Shown here: positions 18,037 to 27,570 of the stretch, one piece after another
Layout of the letters: the number at the start of each line of letters is the position of its first letter
Numbering within the stretch: the stretch's first letter is position 1
NCBI RefSeq assembly: GCF_023634025.1
Contig: NZ_JALJCW010000001.1
Location: 417,501 to 481,500, forward strand
DNA from: Hanstruepera flava
GTDB taxonomy: Bacteria > Bacteroidota > Bacteroidia > Flavobacteriales > Flavobacteriaceae
Direction: 5' to 3'
DNA: 64,000 bases
Made by a program: the position numbers and the translations under genes
Notes under the pieces: model-generated
The model's database searches: none
What the model was told of the DNA's origin: nothing
What the model saw: the letters and a program-made list of their open reading frames with translations, nothing else

Positions 18037-18933
18037 ATGAACAATATTAAAACAAATTTCAGTATCAAGGATTTAGAGCACCTCTCGGGAGTTAAAGCTC
18101 ATACCATTAGAATTTGGGAAAAACGCTACAACTTATTACAACCTAATAGAACAGATACCAATATTAGGTATTACAGTCTTGAAAGTTTGCAAAAACTATT
18201 GAATGTAACCTTTTTGTACAACAATGGCTTTAAAATATCTAAAATAGCCAAGATTAATGATGTAGATATAGCCAATACAGTAAAAGAACTTTCTGCCAAA
18301 GAGCAAGAAAGTGACCATGCCATTAGTATGTTTAAACTGGCTATGTTAAATTTTGACAAGGTATTATTTTTTAAAACCTTTGATGGTTTAGCTAAATATA
18401 AATCTTTTTCAGATATTTTTATTGAAGTTTTTGTACCATTAATGAGTGAAATTGGTCTTTTATGGCAAACCAATACCATTACACCTGCTCAAGAACATTT
18501 TATTTCAGAATTAATAAAACAAAAGCTGCTTGTAAATATTGAAACACATCAAACAAAGAATCCTATTGTAAACGACAGGACATTTGTTTTGTACCTACCA
18601 CTAAATGAAATTCATGATTTAGGCTTATTATTCGTTAATTACCAATTAGTTAAAGCAGGATACCACACCATTTATTTAGGACCAAGTGTTCCAATAATAA
18701 GCTTGAAAGATGTTTTAAAGCAATATAGCAACATTACTTTCATTTCTTACTTTACGGTTAAACCCGATGGTGATGCTATTTTAGATTACTTAAATGAGTT
18801 TAAAACTGAACTGCTTTCAAATGACAATAAACTTTTAATTTTTGGTCGATTAATAGACAATATAAACCCTAACAACTTAGATAAGTCTATAAAAGCATAC
18901 CATTCAGTCGAGAATTTCATAAAAGAAATATAA
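18037..18933 (+). CDS. MerR-family regulator with B12-binding domain (CarH/LitR-like photoreceptor)
   Basis: 298 residues. N-terminal MerR helix-turn-helix (SIKDLEHLSGVKAHTIRIWE, about 8-75), a helical bundle (about 95-170), then a Rossmann-like cobalamin-binding domain (about 180-298). The key light-sensor residues are visible: W143 with E153-H154 (the Wx9EH motif that caps the adenosyl group in CarH) and E191-I-H193-D-L-G196 (the ExHxxG motif with the lower-ligand His). Known CarH proteins bind DNA as adenosylcobalamin tetramers in the dark, repress carotenoid genes and release DNA in light. The position directly before crtI supports that job. B12 binding here is predicted, not shown. Monocistronic or leading the crt operon, 45 bases before crtI. 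Confidence 0.88.
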   Translation: MNNIKTNFSIKDLEHLSGVKAHTIRIWEKRYNLLQPNRTDTNIRYYSLESLQKLLNVTFLYNNGFKISKIAKINDVDIANTVKELSAKEQESDHAISMFKLAMLNFDKVLFFKTFDGLAKYKSFSDIFIEVFVPLMSEIGLLWQTNTITPAQEHFISELIKQKLLVNIETHQTKNPIVNDRTFVLYLPLNEIHDLGLLFVNYQLVKAGYHTIYLGPSVPIISLKDVLKQYSNITFISYFTVKPDGDAILDYLNEFKTELLSNDNKLLIFGRLIDNINPNNLDKSIKAYHSVENFIKEI

Positions 18934-18962
18934 AATTATGTTTTTTTTGTTTAGCATTTTTA

Positions 18963-18980
18963 TATATTTGTTAAACAAAT
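18963..18980 (+). promoter_or_regulatory. crtI -7 box with overlapping 15-bp palindrome (candidate operator)
   Basis: TATATTTG at 18963-18970 is a perfect TAnnTTTG. The palindrome ATTTGTT-A-AACAAAT spans 18966-18980, overlapping the -7 box and the first two bases of the crtI ATG. A TTTG lies at 18946-18949 but only 13 bases upstream, short for a -33 element. If the start point is six to eight bases after the box, the crtI mRNA would be leaderless or nearly so. A regulator bound here would block both polymerase and the 5' end. Confidence 0.5.
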
Positions 18981-20445
18981 GAAACAGCAAATTATAATAA
19001 TCGGTTCAGGGTTCTCATCTCTTTCAGCTTCATGCTATCTAGCTAAAGCGGGATATGATGTAACTATTTTTGAGAAAAACAATACCATTGGTGGTCGTGC
19101 GAGACAATTAAAAAAAGACGGTTTTAGTTTTGATATTGGTCCAACTTGGTATTGGATGCCAGATGTTTTTGAACGCTTTTTTAAAGACTTTAACAAAAAG
19201 CCTTCAGAATATTATACTCTTGAAAAGTTAAATCCTGCATATTCTGTTTATTTTGATAAAAACGATTTTATAACCATTGAAAATACACTCGATAAAATTT
19301 ACGATGCTTTTGAAAAAGAGGAATCGGGAAGCTCAAAATTACTCAAAAAATTTATTGATAAAGCAAAAGACAACTATAACATTGCAATAAAGGATCTCGT
19401 TTATAATCCTGGTGTATCTCCATTAGAACTTGTAACACTTAAAACAATTATAAAGCTAGATCAGTTTTTTAGTACTATAAAAAAAGATGTTAGAAGAGCG
19501 TTCAAAAATGAAAGGCTTGCTAAAATTTTAGAGTTCCCCGTTTTATTCCTTGGCGCCAAACCTAGTGACACGCCATCATTCTATAGCTTTATGAACTATG
19601 CCGATTTTGGTTTAGGTACATTCCATCCTAAAAAAGGTATGTACCAAGTAATTTTAGCTTTGGAAACTTTATCCAAAAGTTTGGGGGTGAAAATTAAAAC
19701 CAATGCTCCTGTTGAAGATATTGAAATACTTGGCAAAAAAGTAATCGGTATTACCTCAAATGGTGAAAATTATAGCTGCGATATCCTGTTAAGCGGTGCA
19801 GATTATCACCATACAGAAACTTTGTTAAAACCCGAATTCAGGCAATATTCAGAAAAATATTGGGAGAATAAAACATTTGCACCTTCATCTCTATTGTTCT
19901 ATGTTGGTTTTAACAAAAAATTAAAAAACGTTAATCATCACACTCTATTTTTTGATGTTGATTTTGATAAACATGCACACTCCATTTATGATAATCCTGA
20001 ATGGCCAGATGAACCTTTGTTTTATGCCAGTTTCCCTTCCATTACAGATTCCAATGCTGCACCCGAAGGTAAAGAAGCTGGAATTTTTTTAATTCCGCTA
20101 GCACCTGGGCTTAAAGACACCAAAAAATTACGAAGTGAGTTTTTTACCAAAATTATGGATAGGTTTGAAACCCTAACCTCTCAAAACGTCAGAAGTTCAA
20201 TACTATTTGCAGAGTCTTTTTGTATTAACGATTTTATTAAAGATTATAATTCTTACAAAGGCAACGCCTATGGTATGGCAAATACCCTCATGCAAACCGC
20301 TTTTTTAAGACCTAAACTTAAAAGTAATAAAGTTAAAAATTTGTATTTTACTGGGCAATTAACAGTTCCAGGGCCTGGAGTTCCTCCATCGTTAATTTCA
20401 GGAAAACTTGTTGCAGAACTCATTAATAAACACCACGCAAATTAA
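18979..20445 (+). CDS. crtI: Phytoene desaturase (CrtI type)
   Basis: 488 residues. FAD-dependent desaturase turning phytoene into lycopene at the membrane. The N-terminal dinucleotide fold IIIGSGFSSLSASCYLAKAG is followed by the family motif EKNNTIGGRARQLKKDGFSF and GPTWYWMPD. The C-terminal FAD segment is YFTGQLTVPGPGVPPSLISG, the classic bacterial CrtI signature. First gene of crtI-crtB-crtZ-crtY, with two bases separating it from crtB. Confidence 0.95.
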   Translation: MKQQIIIIGSGFSSLSASCYLAKAGYDVTIFEKNNTIGGRARQLKKDGFSFDIGPTWYWMPDVFERFFKDFNKKPSEYYTLEKLNPAYSVYFDKNDFITIENTLDKIYDAFEKEESGSSKLLKKFIDKAKDNYNIAIKDLVYNPGVSPLELVTLKTIIKLDQFFSTIKKDVRRAFKNERLAKILEFPVLFLGAKPSDTPSFYSFMNYADFGLGTFHPKKGMYQVILALETLSKSLGVKIKTNAPVEDIEILGKKVIGITSNGENYSCDILLSGADYHHTETLLKPEFRQYSEKYWENKTFAPSSLLFYVGFNKKLKNVNHHTLFFDVDFDKHAHSIYDNPEWPDEPLFYASFPSITDSNAAPEGKEAGIFLIPLAPGLKDTKKLRSEFFTKIMDRFETLTSQNVRSSILFAESFCINDFIKDYNSYKGNAYGMANTLMQTAFLRPKLKSNKVKNLYFTGQLTVPGPGVPPSLISGKLVAELINKHHAN

Positions 20446-20447
20446 TC

Positions 20448-21287
20448 ATGAAATCAATCTTTGACAATGTATCGCACTCATGCAGCAAAATGGTTACTAA
20501 AACATATAGCACCTCGTTTTCGCTAGCTACTAAAATGCTTGCCCCTTCCATTCGCCAAGACATTTACAATATTTATGGCTTTGTTAGGTTTGCCGATGAA
20601 ATTGTAGATAGTTTTCACAATTATAACCAAGCCCAGCTATTTGAGGAATTTGAAAAAGATTTAAATCTGGCTTTAGAACGTAAAATAAGCTTAAACCCTA
20701 TTCTTAATGCATTTCAAGAAACTTATCATAAGTACAATATAAACATTGAATTAGTTAATGCTTTCATGAAAAGTATGCGAACCGATTTATTTAAAACAAC
20801 CTATCTAACTGAAGAGGAATACAAAGAATATATTTATGGTTCAGCAGATGTAGTAGGTTTAATGTGCTTAAAAGTATTTGTTAATGGTAACGAAGAACAA
20901 TATAAAAACCTAAAATCTACTGCAATGCATTTAGGTTCAGCGTTTCAAAAAGTGAATTTTTTACGCGATTTAAAAAGTGATTACGAAGTTCTTAATAGAT
21001 CTTATTTTCCAAACACAGATTTGTCAAAACTAGACGAGGAGTCTAAACTATCTATTATAAACGACATTGAAAATGATTTTGAGTTAGGATTAGCTGGCAT
21101 TAAACAGTTGCCTATAGAAGCCAAATTTGGTGTTTTTGTGGCTTATCGCTATTATAAGCAATTATTGAAAAAGTTAAAAAAAACTCCAGCACTTCAAATT
21201 AAAAACGCTAGAATTCGTGTACCGAATTATAAAAAAATTGAACTTCTTACTCGTAGTTATGTAAAATATCAACTAAATTTACTGTAG
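20448..21287 (+). CDS. crtB: Phytoene synthase
   Basis: 279 residues of the all-helical squalene/phytoene synthase fold. Condenses two geranylgeranyl diphosphates to phytoene. The two Asp-rich diphosphate-Mg sites are visible as RFADEIVDS (about residues 42-50) and NFLRDLKSDY (about 169-178). Substrate-binding KTYSTSFSLATKML is at the N-terminus. Short spacing to crtI and crtZ indicates one mRNA. Confidence 0.95.
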   Translation: MKSIFDNVSHSCSKMVTKTYSTSFSLATKMLAPSIRQDIYNIYGFVRFADEIVDSFHNYNQAQLFEEFEKDLNLALERKISLNPILNAFQETYHKYNINIELVNAFMKSMRTDLFKTTYLTEEEYKEYIYGSADVVGLMCLKVFVNGNEEQYKNLKSTAMHLGSAFQKVNFLRDLKSDYEVLNRSYFPNTDLSKLDEESKLSIINDIENDFELGLAGIKQLPIEAKFGVFVAYRYYKQLLKKLKKTPALQIKNARIRVPNYKKIELLTRSYVKYQLNLL

Positions 21288-21288
21288 T

Positions 21289-21738
21289 ATGACGGTTTTA
21301 CTTTGGATATTAATTTTTTTAGGCACATTCTTTTTCATGGAGTTTATGGCATGGTTTACCCATAAGTATATTATGCATGGTTTCCTTTGGTATTTACATA
21401 AGGACCACCATCGTAAGGATCATGACAGTTGGTTTGAAAGGAATGATGCATTCTTCATTTTTTACGCTGTAGTTAGCATCACACTGTTTTTACTTTGGAA
21501 ATACAACGACTTTTGGGCTGGATTACCAATAGGTCTTGGAATATTTGCCTATGGTTGCACGTACTTTTTAGTCCATGATATTTTTATTCATCAGCGTTTT
21601 AAACTATTCAGAAATGCTAATAATTGGTATGCCAGAGGTGTAAGGCGTGCTCATAAAATTCATCATAAGCATTTAGGAAAACATGATGGCGAGTGCTTTG
21701 GAATGTTATTCGTACCTTTTAAGTACTTTAAAAAATAG
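21289..21738 (+). CDS. crtZ: Beta-carotene hydroxylase (CrtZ)
   Basis: 149-residue membrane di-iron hydroxylase of the fatty acid hydroxylase superfamily. The His motifs are HKYIMH, HKDHH, HDIFIHQRF and HKIHHKH, between hydrophobic helices. Adds 3- and 3'-hydroxyls to beta-carotene, giving beta-cryptoxanthin and zeaxanthin. It starts one base after the crtB stop. Confidence 0.95.
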   Translation: MTVLLWILIFLGTFFFMEFMAWFTHKYIMHGFLWYLHKDHHRKDHDSWFERNDAFFIFYAVVSITLFLLWKYNDFWAGLPIGLGIFAYGCTYFLVHDIFIHQRFKLFRNANNWYARGVRRAHKIHHKHLGKHDGECFGMLFVPFKYFKK

Positions 21739-21759
21739 TTTTAAACCTTCAAAAGCTAT

Positions 21760-22911
21760 ATGCCGAAGCTATTACATTTCGATTATATAATTATTGGAAG
21801 TGGATTGGCAGGTTTACAATTAGCACTAAACTTAAGTCGTGACGATTTCTTTAAAAATAAACAAATTGCCTTAATAGATTCAAAAAATAAAACCGAAAAT
21901 GATAAAACATGGAGTTTTTGGGAAAAAGGCTCTAGTGAATGGGATAAAATAACACATAAAACCTGGAATACTGCCCTTTTCTATTCGCACAAAGTTAATT
22001 TAAAACTTGACTTAGAAGATTATACCTACAAAACCATCCGTTCAATAGATTTTTACACTTTTGCAATCAATGAACTGAAAAAACAGGATAACATACACTT
22101 TGTTTTAGACACCATAAATGGCCTAGAAGAACAGGAGCAGGTAAAAGTATTGGGTAAAAAACAAAACTATGTAGGCCAACACGTATTTGACAGTAGGATT
22201 CCTAAAGATTTTTTTTCTAACAAAAAGCATGTTCTAGTCCATCAACATTTTAAAGGCATTGTAGTAAGAAGTAAGGCACCTTGCTTTAATCCGGACAACT
22301 TTACCATAATGGACTATCGTTTTCAATACAAAAACACAACCAGCTTTATTTATGTACTACCATTTTCTGAAACCGAAGCTTTAATTGAATACACTTTTTT
22401 TACTCCACAACTAGTTAACGAACACGTTTATGATGAGGCTATATCCAGTTATCTAAAAAACAAGTTAAATATAGACCAATACACAATTACAGAAACCGAG
22501 CGTGGCAATATACCTATGACAGATTTTGAATTTTGGAATTATAATTCAAAACACATCACAAAAATTGGTACAGGTGGCGGATGGGTTAAAGGATCTACTG
22601 GATATGCTTTTAAGCACACACAAAAAAACGTTAGTACCATAATTAGCAATCTAAAAGCCCATAAATTGCCTTCACAAAAAATAATAAAGAAAAAATATAA
22701 ATTCTACGACAAAATTTTTCTTAACGTATTACATGAAAATAATGATAAGGGTGTTTGGATTTTTGAACAGTTTTATAAAAAGAATTCAATAAACACGATG
22801 TTTCAATTTTTAGATGAAGACACCTCGTTCTTTCAGGACTTAAAAATTATGAATTCCCTATTCTCCATTACTTTTATAAAAGCTTTTTTTAGGGTTTTAT
22901 TCAGATATTAG
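21760..22911 (+). CDS. crtY: Lycopene beta-cyclase (CrtY family)
   Basis: 383 residues with an N-terminal FAD/NAD-binding fold (DYIIIGSGLAGLQLALNLS) and the cyclase signature DKTWSFWEKG, then MDYRF, PFSETEALIEYTFF and GNIPMTDF. Converts lycopene to beta-carotene. Last gene of the operon; together the set predicts zeaxanthin as end product, the usual yellow pigment of marine flavobacteria. No ketolase (crtW) is seen in the window. Its 3' end overlaps the convergent thioredoxin gene by 15 bases and no terminator is visible. Confidence 0.93.
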   Translation: MPKLLHFDYIIIGSGLAGLQLALNLSRDDFFKNKQIALIDSKNKTENDKTWSFWEKGSSEWDKITHKTWNTALFYSHKVNLKLDLEDYTYKTIRSIDFYTFAINELKKQDNIHFVLDTINGLEEQEQVKVLGKKQNYVGQHVFDSRIPKDFFSNKKHVLVHQHFKGIVVRSKAPCFNPDNFTIMDYRFQYKNTTSFIYVLPFSETEALIEYTFFTPQLVNEHVYDEAISSYLKNKLNIDQYTITETERGNIPMTDFEFWNYNSKHITKIGTGGGWVKGSTGYAFKHTQKNVSTIISNLKAHKLPSQKIIKKKYKFYDKIFLNVLHENNDKGVWIFEQFYKKNSINTMFQFLDEDTSFFQDLKIMNSLFSITFIKAFFRVLFRY

Positions 22912-23460
22912 TCTATCTAAAGTAGCCCTTATTTTATCACTATTCCAATTGGCAGCTCCACCTTTATCAACTACTATATTTCCTGACTTATCAATCACGT
23001 AGGTTTTTGGTATGCTGTGGATCTCAAAATAACTCGGTGGATTATTAATAGGATTATAAAATTTAAAACTAAAACCTCTTTTATCCTTAAATTTTACGAT
23101 GGTTTCTGGCTTTTCGTTTGATACCAATAAGAATAATACCTTGTCATTATAATCCTTGTATAAGACTTCAATACTTGGCATTTCGGCAATACAAGGTGGA
23201 CACCAGGTTGCCCAAAAATTAACAAAAACAACTTGACCTCTGGCGTTATTAAAATCAAAAGGATTTCCGTCTTCATCTACCAACTTCCAATTATAATCTG
23301 AAACTGTTTCTTGGTCTGAATTATCAATTGTTGATGGGCTTATTAAAGCTAAACCACTGTGAATAAAAACCTGTATAGGTTGTCTGGTTTGCGGTACAAT
23401 TAATAATACAATTACTATTATGAAGATTATATTACTCGTCTTTAGTTTTGGCCTTTTCAT
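22897..23460 (-). CDS. TlpA-like membrane-anchored thioredoxin
   Basis: 187 residues with one N-terminal transmembrane anchor (about residues 10-28) and a thioredoxin domain facing the periplasm. The active site is VNFWATWCPPCIAEMPS (CxxC at about residues 92-95) and the cis-Pro region is HSIPKTYVID. Similar to TlpA/ResA-type reductants that keep periplasmic cysteines reduced, for example for cytochrome c maturation. No cytochrome genes are adjacent, so the partner is unknown. The gene starts just after a strong hairpin. Confidence 0.9.
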   Translation of the reverse strand: MKRPKLKTSNIIFIIVIVLLIVPQTRQPIQVFIHSGLALISPSTIDNSDQETVSDYNWKLVDEDGNPFDFNNARGQVVFVNFWATWCPPCIAEMPSIEVLYKDYNDKVLFLLVSNEKPETIVKFKDKRGFSFKFYNPINNPPSYFEIHSIPKTYVIDKSGNIVVDKGGAANWNSDKIRATLDRLISE

Positions 23461-23464
23461 TTTA

Positions 23465-23506
23465 AAAAATTAAAGCATAGTTTCTTTGACGAAACTATGC
23501 TTTAAA
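23465..23506 (-). terminator. Strong hairpin, probable terminator of the lipoprotein gene
   Basis: A perfect 15-bp stem (arms 23470-23484 and 23491-23505) with a six-base loop, followed on the minus strand by ATTTTTT, lies between the lipoprotein stop and the thioredoxin start. It ends only a few bases before the thioredoxin ATG, so it could also act as a leader hairpin for that gene. Confidence 0.65.
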
Positions 23507-23536
23507 ACTAACAAAAACAAAGTTGCAATAATCAAC

Positions 23537-24409
23537 TTATCTGCTTACTGAGCCACTAGGTAATGATCCCAAATTCTGACCAAAGTCGTGAACAGCTGGT
23601 GCCGTTGCCATTCCTGCTGTACCAACCAAAGGCTTCATAGCAAAAGGAGCTGGTGAGTTATCTGGTACGGGCTCAACCGATATAACTACTGTTCTATTTC
23701 TAATATCCAGTGGAAATGTTTCTCCTGCTGGTTCGTTTAAAAAGAAATCTTCTCCAGGAACTGGAGGACCTGGTTGTACAGTTTCACTAAAAGGCGCAGC
23801 AGCATCAGCCATATCAAAAACATTGAATGTTCCTGTTGTTAATGGGCCTGAATCTCCAACTACCCAACCTTCGTATGTCCATCCATCTGGTAACGTAGGT
23901 AAATTAAAATTGGAAACTGGTGGCATTCCAGGAGTACCAAACCAAACACCATTCTCATCATTACCATTATTCACACCACTTTCGTCAGTAGGTGTTCTTA
24001 AAAAGAAAGCGCCAGAAGCATTAGAAAAATCACCCACAATACCAGTATCGACACTGGCTGTATTACCTGAAAAATCGCCAGCCAAAACTTTAGTGTCTGC
24101 TGGTGCAGGGTCACTATCGACAGCTGGTTCGATTGATAGTACAAACGTAGTTGCACTATTCAATTGTGCTGTGTTAACCAAAAACGTTTGTGGAAATGAA
24201 ACACTAGAAAATGTTCCTGTTGAAATAGGTGCTCCATCTACAATAATCCAACCTTCATAAACATAATCTGAACCTAAAGACTCCAATCCGGAAAGGTTTA
24301 GTGTTAAAGGAGAACTAGTTGGTGCATTAGAATTATTGTCATCGTCATTACTACAAGATGTAATTATAACAGACAATGCCAAAACCGAAAAAAACATTTT
24401 TTTAATCAT
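23537..24409 (-). CDS. Lipoprotein with two RskA-like repeats
   Basis: 290 residues. The lipobox SCSNDDDN has an acidic run after Cys, as in surface lipoproteins of this phylum. The mature part has two copies of one domain of about 110 residues: copy one around residues 40-135 (YVYEGWIIVDGAPISTGTF ... FVLSIEPAVDSDPAP ... KVLAGDF), copy two around 165-280 (WTYEGWVVGDSGPLTTGTF ... VVISVEPVPDNSPAP ... KPLVG). The YEGW..G.P.STGTF...SVEP...P layout resembles the C-terminal domain of RskA-type anti-sigma-K factors (GYQLWLI...G, TVEP). No zinc-binding anti-sigma domain is present. Function unknown; a periplasmic or surface binding role is inferred. Confidence 0.7.
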   Translation of the reverse strand: MIKKMFFSVLALSVIITSCSNDDDNNSNAPTSSPLTLNLSGLESLGSDYVYEGWIIVDGAPISTGTFSSVSFPQTFLVNTAQLNSATTFVLSIEPAVDSDPAPADTKVLAGDFSGNTASVDTGIVGDFSNASGAFFLRTPTDESGVNNGNDENGVWFGTPGMPPVSNFNLPTLPDGWTYEGWVVGDSGPLTTGTFNVFDMADAAAPFSETVQPGPPVPGEDFFLNEPAGETFPLDIRNRTVVISVEPVPDNSPAPFAMKPLVGTAGMATAPAVHDFGQNLGSLPSGSVSR

Positions 24410-24462
24410 TGCATTTTAATTTTAAAGTTATTACCCAAAATTAAAATAGCAAATGCATTAAA

Positions 24463-24482
24463 AGTGTTAGCTAGCTAACACT
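24463..24482. terminator. Perfect 20-bp palindrome overlapping the crp-like gene end
   Basis: AGTGTTAGCTAGCTAACACT is an exact 20-bp palindrome that includes two bases of the Crp-family stop codon. On the minus strand it is followed by TTTTAATG, only a weak T tract. It may be a terminator, or a site for a dimeric regulator in front of the lipoprotein gene. Confidence 0.4.
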
Positions 24483-25152
24483 AACTGGCATTTTTAAAAA
24501 TTCTGATTTCTTTTCGGTTAAAATCTAAATAGTTTTCTGATTTCAGTTCTTGAAGTAAAATATTAAGTGTCGGCCTAGAAGTCCCTATTAGGGAAGCGAT
24601 ATCTTTTTGTGTGTAAGGATGTTTAATAACATGATCTCCTGTTTGCTCGCAATCATAACCATATTCAGTACATAATTCATTTAGAAATTCTACTAACCTA
24701 GTTTTTGCATCCTTAAATAAGAGCAACTGCAAACGTCGTTCAAGCTTCTTGAACTTAAAGCCAATAAATTTATATATTTTAAAACTGAAGGTTTGATTAT
24801 CGCGCATTAAATCATGCATGGTTTGAACACCTATAGGACAAATAGATGTATTATTATCCAAAGATTGAGCGAATTCATCACGAACCGATTCTCCTAAAAT
24901 AGCTTTTTCCCCAAAAAGCTCACCTCTTGTTAAAATAGCTTTAACTACTTCATCTCCGTTCTCACTGTAATAACCGATTTTAACTTTACCTTTTTCAATA
25001 AGATAAACCTTATTGGCAGCATCGGCTTCAAAATAGATATAATCTTTTTTCTTATAAGCATCAAAATCATGATTAGACTTGTATGCCTTGAATTTATGTG
25101 GACATAAAACTTTAAACAAGTTTACATCTTCAAAAAACCACAGATTACCCAT
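24481..25152 (-). CDS. Crp/Fnr-family transcriptional regulator
   Basis: 223 residues: N-terminal cyclic-nucleotide-binding-like beta roll (about 20-130, with DAANKVYLIEKGKVKIGYYS and GELFGEKAILG), a long dimer helix, and a winged helix with TQKDIASLIGTSRPTLNILL (about 183-202). The cAMP phosphate-binding residues of E. coli CRP are not obvious, and there is no Fnr-type Cys cluster at the N-terminus, so the ligand is unknown. It lies upstream of the lipoprotein gene on the same strand; a local target is possible. Confidence 0.85.
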   Translation of the reverse strand: MGNLWFFEDVNLFKVLCPHKFKAYKSNHDFDAYKKKDYIYFEADAANKVYLIEKGKVKIGYYSENGDEVVKAILTRGELFGEKAILGESVRDEFAQSLDNNTSICPIGVQTMHDLMRDNQTFSFKIYKFIGFKFKKLERRLQLLLFKDAKTRLVEFLNELCTEYGYDCEQTGDHVIKHPYTQKDIASLIGTSRPTLNILLQELKSENYLDFNRKEIRIFKNAS

Positions 25153-25213
25153 TGATTTGAAATTGTTAGTTAGTCAGATTGTCGTAATGGAAACCAAATA
25201 CTTACAAACAAAA

Positions 25214-25244
25214 AAAAACTCCTAACTAACAGTTAGGAGTTTTT
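25214..25244 (-). terminator. Terminator of aconitase gene
   Basis: ACTCCTAACT pairs with AGTTAGGAGT around AAC, with flanking A and T tracts. On the minus strand it ends in a long T run 20 bases after the aconitase stop. Confidence 0.85.
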
Positions 25245-25264
25245 AATATTGTCGTTAATTATAA

Positions 25265-27532
25265 TTAAGCGTTTTGCTTCTTTATTAAATTTAAAGCCGA
25301 ACCTTCATTAAACCAATCAATTTGCGCTTGGTTATATGTGTGATTAACTTCAATGACATCTTTTGTACCATCCTTATGTACAAACTCAATATGTAAAGGT
25401 TTGTCTGGTGCAAAGCCATCTAAATCTAAAAAGTTGATAGTATCATCTTCTTGAATTAAATCGTAATCGTTTTCATTGGCAAATGTCAAACCTAACATAC
25501 CTTGCTTTTTAAGATTTGTTTCATGAATACGCGCAAAAGATTTCACAATTACCGCCGCAACACCTAAATGTCTAGGTTCCATAGCAGCATGTTCTCTTGA
25601 AGAACCTTCTCCGTAATTATGATCACCTACAACTACTGAATAGATTCCCTTAGCTTTATATTGACGAGCAACATCTGGAACACCTTCATAATCACCATTT
25701 AACTGGTTTTTAACAAAGTTTGTTTTCTTGTTATATGCATTAACAGCACCAATTAACATATTATTTGAAATATTATCCAAATGTCCACGGTAACGCAACC
25801 AAGGTCCAGCCATAGAAATATGGTCAGTTGTACACTTTCCAAAAGCCTTTATTAACAATTTAGCACCTTTAATCTCTCTTCCAATAGGTTCGAATGGTGT
25901 CAACAATTGTAAACGTTCTGAACTTGGATCTACTGTTACTTCAACATGGCTACCATCTGCCACTGGAGCTAAATACCCATTGTCATCTACTTCAAAACCT
26001 TTAGGTGGCAATTCCCATCCTGTAGGTTCATCTAACATAACCTCTTCCCCATTTTCATTTATCAACTTATCGGTTAATGGATTAAAATCTAATCGTCCAG
26101 CTATAGCAATAGCAGCTGTTAATTCTGGAGAAGCTACAAATGCATGTGTGTTAGGATTACCATCTGCACGTTTCGCAAAGTTTCTATTAAAAGAATGCAC
26201 AATACTATTTTTAGGTGCATTTTTAGGATCTTCATAACGCGCCCATTGTCCAATACATGGTCCACAGGCATTGGTAAATATTTTGGCATCTAATTTTTCA
26301 AATACTTGTAGAATTCCATCACGTTCGGCTGTAAACCTAACCTGCTCCGAACCTGGATTAATTCCAAATTCAGCTTTAGTCTTTAAACCTTTATCCAACG
26401 CTTGTTGGGCAATTGAAGAAGCACGTGATAAATCTTCATATGATGAATTGGTACAAGAACCTATTAAACCCCATTCTACTTTTATAGGCCAATCATTAGC
26501 TTTTGCTTTTTTAGTCATTTCAGAGCCAACTGATGTTGACAAATCTGGTGTAAACGGACCGTTTAATAATGGACCCAATTCAGATAGGTTAATTTCTATA
26601 ACTTGATCAAAATACTGTTCTGGATTAGCATAAACTTCATCATCACCTGTTAAATACGTTCTAATTTCATTAGCTGCATCGGCAACATCTGCTCTATCTG
26701 TAGCACGTAAATAACGCTCCATTGAGTCATCATATCCAAATGTTGATGTGGTGGCGCCAATTTCGGCTCCCATGTTACAAATGGTTCCTTTTCCAGTACA
26801 AGACATTGCGGTTGCTCCTGGCCCAAAATATTCAACTATAGCTCCAGTACCTCCTTTTACGGTAAGAATTTCAGCTACTTTTAAAATCACATCTTTTGGG
26901 GCAGTCCATCCTGATAACTTACCAGTTAACTTAACACCAATAAGCTTCGGGAATTTTAGCTCCCAAGCCATACCTGCCATTACATCAACTGCATCTGCTC
27001 CACCGACTCCAATAGCAACCATTCCCAATCCACCAGCATTAACAGTATGCGAATCTGTACCTATCATCATTCCTCCTGGAAAAGCATAGTTTTCCAAAAC
27101 TACTTGATGTATTATTCCAGCTCCAGGTTTCCAGAAACCTATACCATACTTATTAGATACAGACTCCAAGAAATTAAATACCTCATTACTTGTGTTAAGC
27201 GCATTTTGCAAATCTTGAGTAGCACCTACTTTTGCTTGAATTAAATGATCGCAATGTACCGTTGTGGGAACCGCAACCTTATCTTTACCAGCCTGCATAA
27301 ACTGCAACAAAGCCATTTGAGCTGTAGCGTCTTGACATGCAACTCTATCTGGTGCAAAGTCTACATAATCCTTACCGCGTTGGAAAGCTTGGGTTGGTTT
27401 GCCATCCCATAAATGTGAATATAATATCTTTTCAGAAAGAGTTAAAGGCTTACCCACTATTTCTCTTGCTGCATCAACACGCTCTGACATTGTAGCGTAA
27501 ACCTTTTTTATCATGTCAATATCAAATGCCAT
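25265..27532 (-). CDS. Aconitate hydratase
   Basis: 755 residues. [4Fe-4S] enzyme isomerising citrate to isocitrate in the TCA cycle. Length and start resemble the mitochondrial-type aconitase branch rather than AcnB. Cluster ligands are visible: [10 protein letters not shown] (about residue 357) and ACGPCIGQW (about 420-426). Earlier motifs include [20 protein letters not shown], and the C-terminal swivel domain carries [19 protein letters not shown] with substrate-binding Arg residues. Monocistronic with its own terminator. Confidence 0.96.
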   Translation of the reverse strand: MAFDIDMIKKVYATMSERVDAAREIVGKPLTLSEKILYSHLWDGKPTQAFQRGKDYVDFAPDRVACQDATAQMALLQFMQAGKDKVAVPTTVHCDHLIQAKVGATQDLQNALNTSNEVFNFLESVSNKYGIGFWKPGAGIIHQVVLENYAFPGGMMIGTDSHTVNAGGLGMVAIGVGGADAVDVMAGMAWELKFPKLIGVKLTGKLSGWTAPKDVILKVAEILTVKGGTGAIVEYFGPGATAMSCTGKGTICNMGAEIGATTSTFGYDDSMERYLRATDRADVADAANEIRTYLTGDDEVYANPEQYFDQVIEINLSELGPLLNGPFTPDLSTSVGSEMTKKAKANDWPIKVEWGLIGSCTNSSYEDLSRASSIAQQALDKGLKTKAEFGINPGSEQVRFTAERDGILQVFEKLDAKIFTNACGPCIGQWARYEDPKNAPKNSIVHSFNRNFAKRADGNPNTHAFVASPELTAAIAIAGRLDFNPLTDKLINENGEEVMLDEPTGWELPPKGFEVDDNGYLAPVADGSHVEVTVDPSSERLQLLTPFEPIGREIKGAKLLIKAFGKCTTDHISMAGPWLRYRGHLDNISNNMLIGAVNAYNKKTNFVKNQLNGDYEGVPDVARQYKAKGIYSVVVGDHNYGEGSSREHAAMEPRHLGVAAVIVKSFARIHETNLKKQGMLGLTFANENDYDLIQEDDTINFLDLDGFAPDKPLHIEFVHKDGTKDVIEVNHTYNQAQIDWFNEGSALNLIKKQNA

Positions 27533-27570
27533 ATAATATCTTTTTTAGGTGATTAATTTTTTTAGTCCTG

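Noticed and set aside
26271-26606. Open frame on the plus strand within the aconitase gene
   Set aside because: It lies entirely within a well conserved coding sequence on the other strand and has no promoter or recognisable family.
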